A DNA stretch of 8,254 bases from SBBV01 sp036555425 (GTDB lineage: Bacteria; Pseudomonadota; Alphaproteobacteria; Bin65). The notes beneath the pieces are model-generated. The model saw nothing but the letters and a program-made list of their open reading frames with translations. It did no database searches and was not told the origin of the DNA. This document shows positions 1-7,546 of this stretch, in pieces. The number at the start of each line of letters is the position of its first letter. Position 1 is the first letter of the stretch. The translations under genes and the position numbers were made by a program. Location of the stretch: the NCBI GenBank assembly GCA_036555425.1, contig DATBLL010000254.1:1-8254 (forward strand), in the 5' to 3' direction.

Positions 1-1545
1 GACGATCTCGCCAAGCGCGTGGCGCCGCTCACCGAAGCGCTTGCGCGGCCTAACTTGCGAGTGGAGGCGCTTCTCCGCGCGCATGTCGCGGCCGCGGAGG
101 CCCTTGCCGCCGACACAAGCCACGACGGCGCGGCGCGGCTCTGGGCCGGCGAGGCGGGCGAGGCGGCGGCGCGCTTCCTCGACGAGCTGCTCCCGACCTT
201 GCGCGATTGCGCGCCGATCCGGCCCGGCGATTATCCCGAATTGCTCGAAGCGCTGCTCGCCGGCGCCGCGGTGCGGCCGCGCTTCGGCACGCATCCCCGG
301 CTCGCCATCCTCGGCCCGCTCGAAGCGCGCCTGCAGCGCTTCGATCTTATGATCCTGGGCTCGCTCAACGAGGGCACCTGGCCCGCCACCGTCGCCGCCG
401 ATCCCTGGATGAGCCGGCCGATGCGGCTCGATTTCGGCCTGCCGCTCGCCGAGCGGCGCATCGGGCTTTCGGCCCACGATTTCGCCGAGGCCGCGATGGC
501 GCCGAGCGTGCTGCTGACGCGCGCGCTGCGCCAGGCCGGCCAGCCGACGCGGCCCTCGCGCTGGCTGCTGCGGATCGAGGCCGAGCTCGACGGCCTCGGC
601 CTGCTCGAGGAGGGCTCGCCCTACAAGCTGCCGTCGTGGCGCGGCACCTACTATCCGTCCGTCGCGCGCGCGCTCGATGCGGAGGCGCCGCGGCCGGTTT
701 CGCGGCCGGCGCCGTGCCCGCCGGTTTCGGCGCGGCCACGGCGCATTTCGGTGACGCAGGTGGAGCAGTGGCGGCGCGATCCCTATGCCGTCTATGCGCG
801 CCACATCTTGAAGCTCGATCCGCTCGAGCCGCTCGACGCCGATCCGGCCGCCGCCGATCTCGGCACCGCGCTGCACGCGGCGCTCGCCGCGTTCGTGAAG
901 CGCATCCCGGGCAAGACGCTGCCCGCCGACGCGTTCGACCTCTTGATGCGGGAGGCCGATGCCGCCCTCAAGCCTTGGCTCGGCAGGCCGGGTGTTTGGG
1001 CGTTCTGGCGCCCGCGCATCGCGCGCATCGCGCGCTGGTTCGTCGCCGCCGAGGCGGAGCGCCGCGCCGCCGGCACGCTGCCGCTGGCGGTCGAGATCAA
1101 GGGAACGATGGAGTTCGCGGCGCCGGCCGGAACCTTCACGTTGAGCGGCATGGCCGACCGCATCGACCGCCAGCCCGACGGCACGTTCGCTGTCGTCGAC
1201 TACAAGACCGGCGTGCTGCCGAAGGCCGATGAAATCGAGCTGGGTTTCGCGGCGCAATTGCCGCTCGAGGCCGTGATGGCCGAGGTTGGCGCGTTCGGCG
1301 GCCACAAGGGCAAGGTGACGGCGCTCGAATATTGGCGCCTGGCCGGGCGCGGCGGCGGCGAGATCAAGCCGGTCAAGGCCGACATCGCCGCGCTCATCGC
1401 CGCCGCAAAGCAGGGCTTCGAGGCGCTGGTGACACTCTACGACCGCACGGCCAAGACTTATCCGGCGGTACCGCGGCCCGCGCGGGCGGCGCGCTTCAAC
1501 GACTATGTGCAGCTTGCCCGCACGCAGGAATGGCTGGGGCGATGA
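1..1545 (+). CDS. addB: AddB, nuclease subunit of the AddAB double-strand-break repair complex (5'-truncated by window edge)
   Basis: AddB pairs with AddA to unwind and resect double-strand ends in the cytoplasm, producing 3' tails for RecA; its C-terminal RecB-family nuclease cuts one strand. The frame is open from base 1, so 514 C-terminal residues are visible and the N-terminus lies outside. Counting from the window edge, SLNEGTWP (121-128) is a signature of alphaproteobacterial AddB. The C-terminal nuclease domain carries the RecB-type residues His292 (ALHAAL), Asp386 (MADRID) and Asp400-Tyr401-Lys402 (VVDYKTG). The cysteine cluster that holds an iron-sulfur centre in Bacillus AddB is absent; only two cysteines are present (in LRDCAP and APCPPV), which fits the alphaproteobacterial subtype. 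The TGA stop overlaps the addA ATG (ATGA), indicating translational coupling. The family call is firm; the upstream start cannot be seen. Confidence 0.95.
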   Translation, partial: DDLAKRVAPLTEALARPNLRVEALLRAHVAAAEALAADTSHDGAARLWAGEAGEAAARFLDELLPTLRDCAPIRPGDYPELLEALLAGAAVRPRFGTHPRLAILGPLEARLQRFDLMILGSLNEGTWPATVAADPWMSRPMRLDFGLPLAERRIGLSAHDFAEAAMAPSVLLTRALRQAGQPTRPSRWLLRIEAELDGLGLLEEGSPYKLPSWRGTYYPSVARALDAEAPRPVSRPAPCPPVSARPRRISVTQVEQWRRDPYAVYARHILKLDPLEPLDADPAAADLGTALHAALAAFVKRIPGKTLPADAFDLLMREADAALKPWLGRPGVWAFWRPRIARIARWFVAAEAERRAAGTLPLAVEIKGTMEFAAPAGTFTLSGMADRIDRQPDGTFAVVDYKTGVLPKADEIELGFAAQLPLEAVMAEVGAFGGHKGKVTALEYWRLAGRGGGEIKPVKADIAALIAAAKQGFEALVTLYDRTAKTYPAVPRPARAARFNDYVQLARTQEWLGR

Positions 1546-4500
1546 ACGATTCGCGCCGCATCGCCGAAGAGCAGGCCAAGGCCCGCGCCGACACGGATCA
1601 ACGGCGTGCGGCCGATCCCACGATCTCGGCCTGGACCTCGGCCAGCGCCGGTACCGGTAAGACCAAAGTGCTCGTCGACCGCGTGCTGCGCCTGCTGCTC
1701 GACGGCGCCGCGCCGCACCGCATCCTCTGCATCACCTACACCAAGGCGGCCGCGGCCGAGATGGCCAACCGCATCAATCTCGAGCTCGCGAAATGGTCGA
1801 CCGCGGACGACGAGACGCTCGCGGGCCTCCTCCGCGAGCTGACCGGCGCCGCGGTCGGCACGGATCGCTTCGACCGCGCGCGGCGCCTGTTCGCGCATGT
1901 GCTGGAGGCGCCCGGCGGCCTCCAGATCCACACGATCCACGCCTTCAGCCAGACCGTGCTGAAGCGCTTCCCGATCGAGGCCGGGCTGGCGCCGCATTTT
2001 GCCGTCATCGACGAGCGCGACGCCGCCGCCGCGATCGCCGACGCGCGCCGCGCCACGATCGAAGCCGCGCGCGACAACCCCGGCGGCGATCTCGACGCGG
2101 CGCTCGCCACGATCGCCGAATTTGCCGGCGAGGAGAGCTTCGCCGCGCTGCTCGATGCGCTGGTCATGCGCCCCGAGAGATTGCGCGACGCGCTCGCGGG
2201 CGGCTTCGCCGCGCTCAAGACGCGCCTCTATGGCGCCCTCGGCCTTGCGCCCGGCGAGACCGAGGCGAGTGCCATCGCCGCCGCTTGCGCCGCGGACAAG
2301 TCGCGCGACGGGCGTTTGCGCCTCGCCGCAGAGGCGATGCTGGCCAATGGCGGCAGCCGCGACGGCGAAAACGGCCGGCGCATCGCCGATTGGCTCGCCG
2401 CTCCTTCCCGCACCGAACACTTCGCCGAGTATCTCCGCGCCTTCTTCACCGACGGCGGCGATGGGGCGCGGCGCAAGGACTTGCTGAGCAAGAAGGCCGC
2501 CGCGCTCGCTCCTGGTGCTGCGGCGGCGATGGCGGACGAGGCCGAGCGGCTCGACGCCGTGCGCCAGCGCTGCAAGGTGGCGCGCACCGCTGCCGCCACC
2601 GCGGCGCTGTTCTGCCTCGGTGGCGCGGTGCTGACGTACTATTCGCACTACAAGCAAGCCCGCGCGGCGCTGGATTTCGCCGACCTCATCGAGCGCGCCC
2701 GCGCGCTGCTCGGCCGGGGCCGCGCCGCCTGGGTGCTGTGGAAGCTCGATGGCGGCATCGACCACGTGCTGGTCGACGAAGCGCAGGACACGAGCTCCGA
2801 GCAATGGGAGCTGATCCGGCTCCTCGTCGACGAGTTTTTCGCCGGCGCGGGCGCCGAGCATGCCCATCTCCCAGGCGGGGGGCGCACACTGTTCGTCGTC
2901 GGCGATTTCAAGCAATCGATCTTCAGCTTCCAGGGCGCGGCACCCGCCGAATTTCGCGCCACGCACGGCTATTTCAGGAAGCGCGCCGAGGACGCCCGCC
3001 TCGGCTGGGCGGACGTTCCGCTTATCGTCTCGTTCCGCTCGACCGGCGCGGTGCTGGCGGCCGTGGACAAGGTGTTCGCCCTGGCCGATGCGCGCGCCGG
3101 CGTGGCCGATGAACCGGAGCCGATCGAGCACTTGACCGCGCGCGGCGGGCTGGCCGGCCTCGTCGAAGTGTGGCCGACCGTGAAGCCGCGCGATGGCGGC
3201 GCCGAGGTGCCGTGGGAAGAGGCCGTGCCCGAGCGCGCCGTGCCCGAACCCCATGCCGTGCTCGCCAACGAGGTCGCGAAGCGCATCGACGATTGGATCA
3301 GGCGCAAGGAAATCCTGGAATCGCTCGGCCGCCCGATCCATGCCGGCGACGTGATGATCCTGGTGCGCCGGCGCGGCGCCTTCATGGATGCGATGGTGAG
3401 CGCGCTCAAGAACCGCGGCGTGCGCGTCACCGGCATCGACCGCATGCGCCTTTCCGAGCAGCTCGCCGTGCAGGACATGATCTCGCTCGGCCGCTTCCTG
3501 CTGCTGCCCGAGGACGATTTCACGCTCGCCAATGTGCTGAAGGGGCCATTGTTCGGCTTCGACGACGACCGCCATCTCTTCCCGCTCGCGCACGGGCGCG
3601 GCAAGCAGACGCTGTGGCGGCGCCTCGGCGAGCTTGCGGCGGCGAATTCAGATTTCGCGGCGGCGCGGCGGCGGCTCGAAGAGCTGCTCGCGCGCGCGGA
3701 TTTCACCCCGCCCTACGAGCTGTTCGCGCGCGTGCTCGAGGCCGAGGGCGGGCGGCGCGCGACCCTCGCCCGGCTCGGGCCCGACGCCGAGGACCCGCTC
3801 GACGAATTCCTGGAGCTGGCGCTCGACTATCAACGCCGCCACGCGCCAAGCCTCGAAGGCTTCCTGCATTGGCTCGGCCAGGGCGAGACCGAGATCAAGC
3901 GCGATCTCGACCAGGGCGGCCGTGACGAGGTGCGCGTCATGACGGTGCACGGCGCCAAGGGGCTGCAGGCGCCGATCGTGTTCCTCGCCGACACCGTGGC
4001 CGTGCCGCAAGACGACGAGCGCATCCTCTGGCCGGCGCCGGGCGCGGACGAAGTGCTCGCCGCGACGCCGCTGTTCGCGCCGGTGCGCGCCGACGAGATC
4101 CCCGAAGCGGTGCGCCGGCGCGCGGCGATGCAGCAGCGCACGATGGAGGAATACCGGCGCCTCCTCTACGTGGCGCTGACGCGCGCCGCGGACCGGCTCT
4201 ACGTCTGCGGCTACGAAACCACGCGCGGAGCGCCCGACACCTGCTGGCATGCGCTCGTCGCCAAGGCCTTCGCCGCCGAGCCGCAAGCGGATTTTCGTTT
4301 TGGCGAGCACTGGTCGGGCAAGGGCTGGCGCATCGAGCGCCACGGCAGGCCCGAGACGCCGGCGGCGCCGCCGCTCGGCCGCCGCGATGAAACCGTGGAA
4401 ATCCCCGAATGGGCCGTGCGAGCGCCGGTGCGCGAGGCGCCGCCGCCGCGGCCGCTGGCGCCCTCGCGCCCCGCCGAAGACGAGCCGCCGGTGCGCTCGC

Positions 4501-5030
4501 CCTTCGCCGACGAAAAGCACTTCCGCCGCGGCCGCCTGGTGCACCGCCTGCTGCAGACCCTGCCGGACCTGTCGCCAGCGGCGCGGCGCGAAGCGGCGCG
4601 GCGCTATCTCGCGCGGCCCGGCCACGGGCTCGCACCGTCCGAGATCGATGCGCTCGCCAATGAGACACTCGCGCTGTTCGACGATCCTGCCTGCGCCGCG
4701 CTGTTCGCGCCGGGCTCGCTCGCGGAGGTGCCGTTGACCGGCGTGCTCGGTGCGCACGTGGTTTCGGGCCAGGTCGACCGGCTCGCGATCGGTGCCACGG
4801 AAATCCTCGTCGTCGATTACAAGACGAACCGCGCGCCGCCGCCGCTGCCGCCGGCGCTCTACGTGAAGCAGATGGCGGCTTATCGCGCGCTCCTGCGCCG
4901 CATTTATCCCGGCCGGGCCGTGCGCTGCTTCCTGCTCTGGACGACCGGCCCGGCGCTCGCCGAACTCGATGAAGCGGCCCTCGACGCCGCGACACCCGGT
5001 GCCGCCGCGCCCGTCCCTGCATCCGCCTGA
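1542..5030 (+). CDS. addA: AddA, UvrD-like helicase-nuclease of the AddAB double-strand-break repair complex
   Basis: AddA is the ATP-driven 3'-5' helicase and second nuclease subunit of AddAB. The 1162-residue protein is the usual size for alphaproteobacterial AddA. Superfamily 1 helicase motifs appear in order: Walker A ASAGTGKT with Lys40, motif Ia ITYTKAAA (about 64-71), LDFADLI, motif II DEAQD (412-416), motif III GDFKQSIFSFQGA (from 454), VHGAKGL (802-808) and motif VI YVALTRAADRL (876-886). The C-terminal RecB nuclease domain has His1001 (LVHRLL), Asp1079 (QVDRL) and Asp1092-Tyr1093-Lys1094 (VVDYKTN), so both ATPase and nuclease look intact. The ATG at 1542 is chosen because it overlaps the addB stop as ATGA; the frame is open further upstream, but only as addB antiphase sequence. 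A MND start followed by a basic lead-in to Walker A suits the family. No T-rich terminator hairpin follows the gene. Confidence 0.96.
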   Translation: MNDSRRIAEEQAKARADTDQRRAADPTISAWTSASAGTGKTKVLVDRVLRLLLDGAAPHRILCITYTKAAAAEMANRINLELAKWSTADDETLAGLLRELTGAAVGTDRFDRARRLFAHVLEAPGGLQIHTIHAFSQTVLKRFPIEAGLAPHFAVIDERDAAAAIADARRATIEAARDNPGGDLDAALATIAEFAGEESFAALLDALVMRPERLRDALAGGFAALKTRLYGALGLAPGETEASAIAAACAADKSRDGRLRLAAEAMLANGGSRDGENGRRIADWLAAPSRTEHFAEYLRAFFTDGGDGARRKDLLSKKAAALAPGAAAAMADEAERLDAVRQRCKVARTAAATAALFCLGGAVLTYYSHYKQARAALDFADLIERARALLGRGRAAWVLWKLDGGIDHVLVDEAQDTSSEQWELIRLLVDEFFAGAGAEHAHLPGGGRTLFVVGDFKQSIFSFQGAAPAEFRATHGYFRKRAEDARLGWADVPLIVSFRSTGAVLAAVDKVFALADARAGVADEPEPIEHLTARGGLAGLVEVWPTVKPRDGGAEVPWEEAVPERAVPEPHAVLANEVAKRIDDWIRRKEILESLGRPIHAGDVMILVRRRGAFMDAMVSALKNRGVRVTGIDRMRLSEQLAVQDMISLGRFLLLPEDDFTLANVLKGPLFGFDDDRHLFPLAHGRGKQTLWRRLGELAAANSDFAAARRRLEELLARADFTPPYELFARVLEAEGGRRATLARLGPDAEDPLDEFLELALDYQRRHAPSLEGFLHWLGQGETEIKRDLDQGGRDEVRVMTVHGAKGLQAPIVFLADTVAVPQDDERILWPAPGADEVLAATPLFAPVRADEIPEAVRRRAAMQQRTMEEYRRLLYVALTRAADRLYVCGYETTRGAPDTCWHALVAKAFAAEPQADFRFGEHWSGKGWRIERHGRPETPAAPPLGRRDETVEIPEWAVRAPVREAPPPRPLAPSRPAEDEPPVRSPFADEKHFRRGRLVHRLLQTLPDLSPAARREAARRYLARPGHGLAPSEIDALANETLALFDDPACAALFAPGSLAEVPLTGVLGAHVVSGQVDRLAIGATEILVVDYKTNRAPPPLPPALYVKQMAAYRALLRRIYPGRAVRCFLLWTTGPALAELDEAALDAATPGAAAPVPASA

Positions 5031-5077
5031 AAATCAAAATGATTTCAAAACGCAAGGGCGGCGTGGCGGCGCCTTGG

Positions 5078-5106
5078 CTTGACCCGTTCGGGGCCGCCAC
5101 CTAGAT
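5078..5106 (+). promoter_or_regulatory. Housekeeping sigma promoter of trxA
   Basis: CTTGAC (5078-5083), a 17-base spacer and CTAGAT (5101-5106) match the rhizobial housekeeping consensus CTTGAC-N17-CTATAT at 11 of 12 positions. Transcription would begin near 5113, giving a leader of about 50 bases before the trxA ATG. It suggests trxA has its own promoter and does not depend only on read-through from addA. This is inferred from sequence only. Confidence 0.7.
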
Positions 5107-5116
5107 ATTTCGGTGC

Positions 5117-5141
5117 GCCGGACGCTTTCGGGCGGTCCGGC
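5117..5141 (+). promoter_or_regulatory. Hairpin in the trxA leader
   Basis: GCCGGAC (5117-5123) and GTCCGGC (5135-5141) form a perfect 7-bp stem with an 11-base loop. It would sit at the very 5' end of a transcript starting near 5113. The ribosome-binding sequence AGGGGA (5153-5158) lies downstream and stays free. A 5'-end stem of this kind could stabilise the mRNA; no T-tract follows, so it is not a terminator. Confidence 0.4.
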
Positions 5142-5162
5142 AAAACATTGTCAGGGGACGAA

Positions 5163-5492
5163 ATGAACACCACCAAAGTGACCGATGCGTCGTTCGACTC
5201 CGATGTCTTGAAGGCGGGCAAGCCCGTCCTCGTCGACTTCTGGGCGGAGTGGTGCGGCCCCTGCCGCGCGATCGCGCCCGCGCTCGAAGACATGGCGGCG
5301 GATTTGAAGGACAAGCTCACCATCGCCAAGGTCAACATCGACGAGAATCCGTCCATCCCGCAGAAGTACAATGTGCGCGGCATCCCGACGCTGATCCTGT
5401 TCCGCAACGGTCAAGTCGCGGCGATGAAGGTCGGCGCGCTGCCGAAGAACAAGCTCTACGAGTGGGTCGAATCCGCGCTCGCCACGGTGTAA
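5163..5492 (+). CDS. trxA: Thioredoxin
   Basis: Thioredoxin is the small cytoplasmic dithiol carrier that passes electrons from thioredoxin reductase to ribonucleotide reductase, peroxiredoxins and other disulfide proteins. The 109-residue protein has the single thioredoxin fold, the active site WCGPC (Trp30, Cys31, Cys34) and the cis-proline in GIPT (Pro75), almost exactly at the E. coli positions. It has no signal peptide, which argues for the cytoplasm. The ATG at 5163 follows AGGGGA (5153-5158). The frame is open upstream to 5079, but that part is promoter and leader. The gene lies 132 bases after addA, an order commonly seen in Alphaproteobacteria, and is closed by a strong terminator. 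Thioredoxin itself is certain; the name trxA (main thioredoxin) rests on length, motif and context. Confidence 0.95.
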   Translation: MNTTKVTDASFDSDVLKAGKPVLVDFWAEWCGPCRAIAPALEDMAADLKDKLTIAKVNIDENPSIPQKYNVRGIPTLILFRNGQVAAMKVGALPKNKLYEWVESALATV

Positions 5493-5536
5493 GGCGCGCC
5501 GCGGCGGCCAAGGTCCAATCGCCTTCGTTTTTTGCG

Positions 5537-5563
5537 AAAGCCCCGCAGCGATGCGGGGCTTTT
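5537..5563 (+). terminator. Intrinsic terminator after trxA
   Basis: AAAGCCCCGC (5537-5546), a six-base loop and GCGGGGCTTT (5553-5562) form a perfect 10-bp stem running into TTTT (5560-5563). It lies between the convergent ends of trxA (5492) and the minus-strand protease gene (5587). In the minus direction the stem is the same but the following run is CTTTCG, so termination there would be weaker. Confidence 0.88.
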
Positions 5564-5586
5564 GCTTTGCGCCGGCGCCCCGTCGT

Positions 5587-6732
5587 TTATCGAATCACGA
5601 TGAGGACCACCGAGGATTCGCGCTGGCGGACGAGCTCGGCAGTCGAGCCGAAGCGCACGCCGCCGCCGTGCCGCCACTTGCCGCGGATGTTCTTGTCGAG
5701 CAGGGGCGCGAGGTATTCGGCTTTGACCGCGTAGTTCACGTTCTGCGGCAGCGCGCCGCCGGTGATGCGCACGGCGCGCGCGGTGCTGAAGGTGAGCGTG
5801 ACGACGCCGATGACTTCGCCGCGATTGTTGAGCAGCGGCCCGCCCGAATTGCCGGGCTGCAGCGGCGCATCCATCTGCAGCAGCCGCGGATTGTCGCGCA
5901 GGCCGGAGAGCGCGTTCACCCGGCCGAACGTCGCCTTGAGCTCGGTGCCGAGCGTGCCGGCCACCGGATATCCGAGCGCCGCGACGTCGTCGCCCTTCGC
6001 CGGCGCACTGGCCGCAATCGGAATCGGACGGGTGGCGGTCGCGACCTTGACCAGCGCCAGATCGTTGGCCGGATCACGGTCGATCACCTGCACCGGCAAC
6101 TCCCTGCCGCCGATCAGCGCAAAGAGGCGGCGATTGCCGCGCACCACGTGGTCGTTGGTCACGGCATAGCCGTCAGCGGTGACAAAGAACCCGCTGCCGT
6201 TGCTCGAGATCGCGGTGCCCGGCGGCGGCGGCGGCGCGGGGCGCGGCGATGCCGGCGCCGGACCGGGCGAGGCGCCGACGCCGGGGCCCTGCGATGCGGC
6301 GGGACCGCCTTCTCCGGCTTCTTGCCGGCGGCGCATCGCCTCTTCGAGGCTCATGCCCATTGCGAAGATGAGCCGCCGGCCATCTTCGTCGACGCCGGTG
6401 CCGTAACCCGACGCGCAGCCGGTTGCGACCCAATCGCCGCGCACCCGGCGCCCATCGCTGCATTGCAGGACGGCGATGCCGCGTTGGCCGACACAGGGCA
6501 CAACCACGCTATAGGGCGGCCTGTAGGTGATCGCGGAATTGCCGGTGCAGGTCGCGCCGCTCGACGAGGTGGCTCTGATATGCGCGTCGCCGGCGAGATT
6601 TGAATCGATCGTGCCCTGGAACGACTCACCGTCGTCGAAGCGGCCGACCAGCGGAAATGTCACCGAGCACGCAACCAGCCCCAGCGCGATCGCGCCGAGC
6701 GTGACGATGCGGCCCCAAGCAATTGTCCCCAT
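5587..6732 (-). CDS. Putative exported lipoprotein with C-terminal trypsin-like (S1/HtrA-type) serine protease domain
   Basis: Residues 1-21 form a lipoprotein signal peptide ending in the lipobox LVAC with Cys22, so the mature protein should be lipid-anchored in the periplasm. Residues 23-125 form a small domain with four cysteines (62, 80, 91, 106) and a GYGTG motif, resembling short glycine- and cysteine-containing repeats in other alphaproteobacterial lipoproteins. A Pro/Ala/Gly-rich linker spans about 140-172. The protease domain from about 175 shows the full triad: His195 (TNDHVV), Asp224 (PANDLALVKV) and Ser296 (QPGNSGGPL). No PDZ domain follows, unlike DegP/HtrA. The ATG at 6732 is chosen because GGGGGAG precedes it; an in-frame TTG at 6744 lacks a ribosome site. 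The substrate is unknown. It could act in envelope quality control, but nothing here shows that. It is transcribed in the same direction as the DUF192 gene, 105 bases downstream. Confidence 0.88.
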   Translation of the reverse strand: MGTIAWGRIVTLGAIALGLVACSVTFPLVGRFDDGESFQGTIDSNLAGDAHIRATSSSGATCTGNSAITYRPPYSVVVPCVGQRGIAVLQCSDGRRVRGDWVATGCASGYGTGVDEDGRRLIFAMGMSLEEAMRRRQEAGEGGPAASQGPGVGASPGPAPASPRPAPPPPPGTAISSNGSGFFVTADGYAVTNDHVVRGNRRLFALIGGRELPVQVIDRDPANDLALVKVATATRPIPIAASAPAKGDDVAALGYPVAGTLGTELKATFGRVNALSGLRDNPRLLQMDAPLQPGNSGGPLLNNRGEVIGVVTLTFSTARAVRITGGALPQNVNYAVKAEYLAPLLDKNIRGKWRHGGGVRFGSTAELVRQRESSVVLIVIR

Positions 6733-6783
6733 GATCTCCCCCAATTATGGCAGCGCCGATCTGGGATTTTACAGAAGTTCGCC

Positions 6784-6835
6784 GCCTGCAATCAACAGGG
6801 GCGCCCCTGCCGGCCTACACGCTTGGATTGCAGGC
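6784..6835. repeat. Inverted repeat enclosing a 14-bp palindrome
   Basis: GCCTGCAATC (6784-6793) and GATTGCAGGC (6826-6835) are perfect complements around 32 bases that contain the palindrome CAGGGGCGCCCCTG (6796-6809). The element begins two bases after the DUF192 stop codon, reading on the minus strand. It can fold as a branched hairpin in RNA or a cruciform in DNA. No T-tract follows in the minus direction, so simple intrinsic termination is unlikely. Confidence 0.7.
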
Positions 6836-6837
6836 CG

Positions 6838-7420
<583 letters not shown>

Positions 7421-7427
7421 GATTCAA

Positions 7428-7448
7428 AGGACAGATGTCAGAGGACAG
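7428..7448 (-). repeat. Three degenerate heptamer repeats (inverted relative to the set at 7512-7546)
   Basis: Read on the minus strand this is CTGTCCT (7448-7442), CTGACAT (7441-7435) and CTGTCCT (7434-7428), three in-register 7-base units of the form CTGNCNT. They end seven bases before the 5' end of tRNA-Ala. The first unit and flanking bases are complementary to the first unit of the plus-strand set (CAGAGGACAG at 7439-7448 against CTGTCCTCTG at 7512-7521). Confidence 0.65.
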
Positions 7449-7472
7449 GCCCGCCGCAGCGGGCAACCGGTG

Positions 7473-7501
7473 AATATTTACGCAGTCCGCGCCGGTTTCA
7501 A
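7473..7501 (-). promoter_or_regulatory. Candidate promoter of tRNA-Ala
   Basis: On the minus strand TTGAAA (7501-7496), a 17-base spacer and AATATT (7478-7473) give a plausible housekeeping promoter pointing at the tRNA, with initiation near 7466. The tRNA precursor would carry a leader of about 45 bases that includes the stem GCCCGC/GCGGGC (7449-7454 with 7459-7464) and the heptamer units. The AT-rich -10 stands out in this GC-rich spacer, but the match is moderate. Confidence 0.45.
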
Positions 7502-7511
7502 TCCCGGACTT

Positions 7512-7546
7512 CTGTCCTCTGGCCTCTGCTCTCTGGCCTCTGGCTT
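7512..7546 (+). repeat. Five degenerate heptamer repeats directly after the FYDLN-acid gene
   Basis: Five in-register 7-base units of the form CTGNNNT fill 35 bases: CTGTCCT (7512), CTGGCCT (7519), CTGCTCT (7526), CTGGCCT (7533) and CTGGCTT (7540). The last base of the array is also the last base of the TAA stop of the minus-strand gene, so the array abuts the coding region. Within it CTCTGGCCTCTG is repeated exactly at 7517-7528 and 7531-7542. The set is inverted relative to the three units at 7428-7448. Confidence 0.7.

Noticed and set aside
1503..3593. A 696-codon open frame on the minus strand opposite addA, and a similar one at 3648-4757
   Set aside because: In very GC-rich DNA the antisense frame of a long gene often stays open. 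The plus-strand frame carries every AddA motif, and the antisense translations show no recognisable domain.
5551..6603. A 350-codon plus-strand open frame over the lipoprotein protease gene
   Set aside because: It begins inside the trxA terminator and lies opposite a gene with an intact catalytic triad and lipobox; its Arg/Ala-rich translation is typical of a shadow frame.
6733..6744. TTG at 6744 as the start of the lipoprotein protease
   Set aside because: It has no ribosome-binding sequence ahead of it, while the ATG at 6732 is preceded by GGGGGAG; the lipobox distance also suits the shorter form.
6744..6749. CATAAT on the minus strand as a -10 box for the lipoprotein protease
   Set aside because: No matching -35 lies at 16-18 bases, and initiation would fall inside the ribosome-binding sequence.
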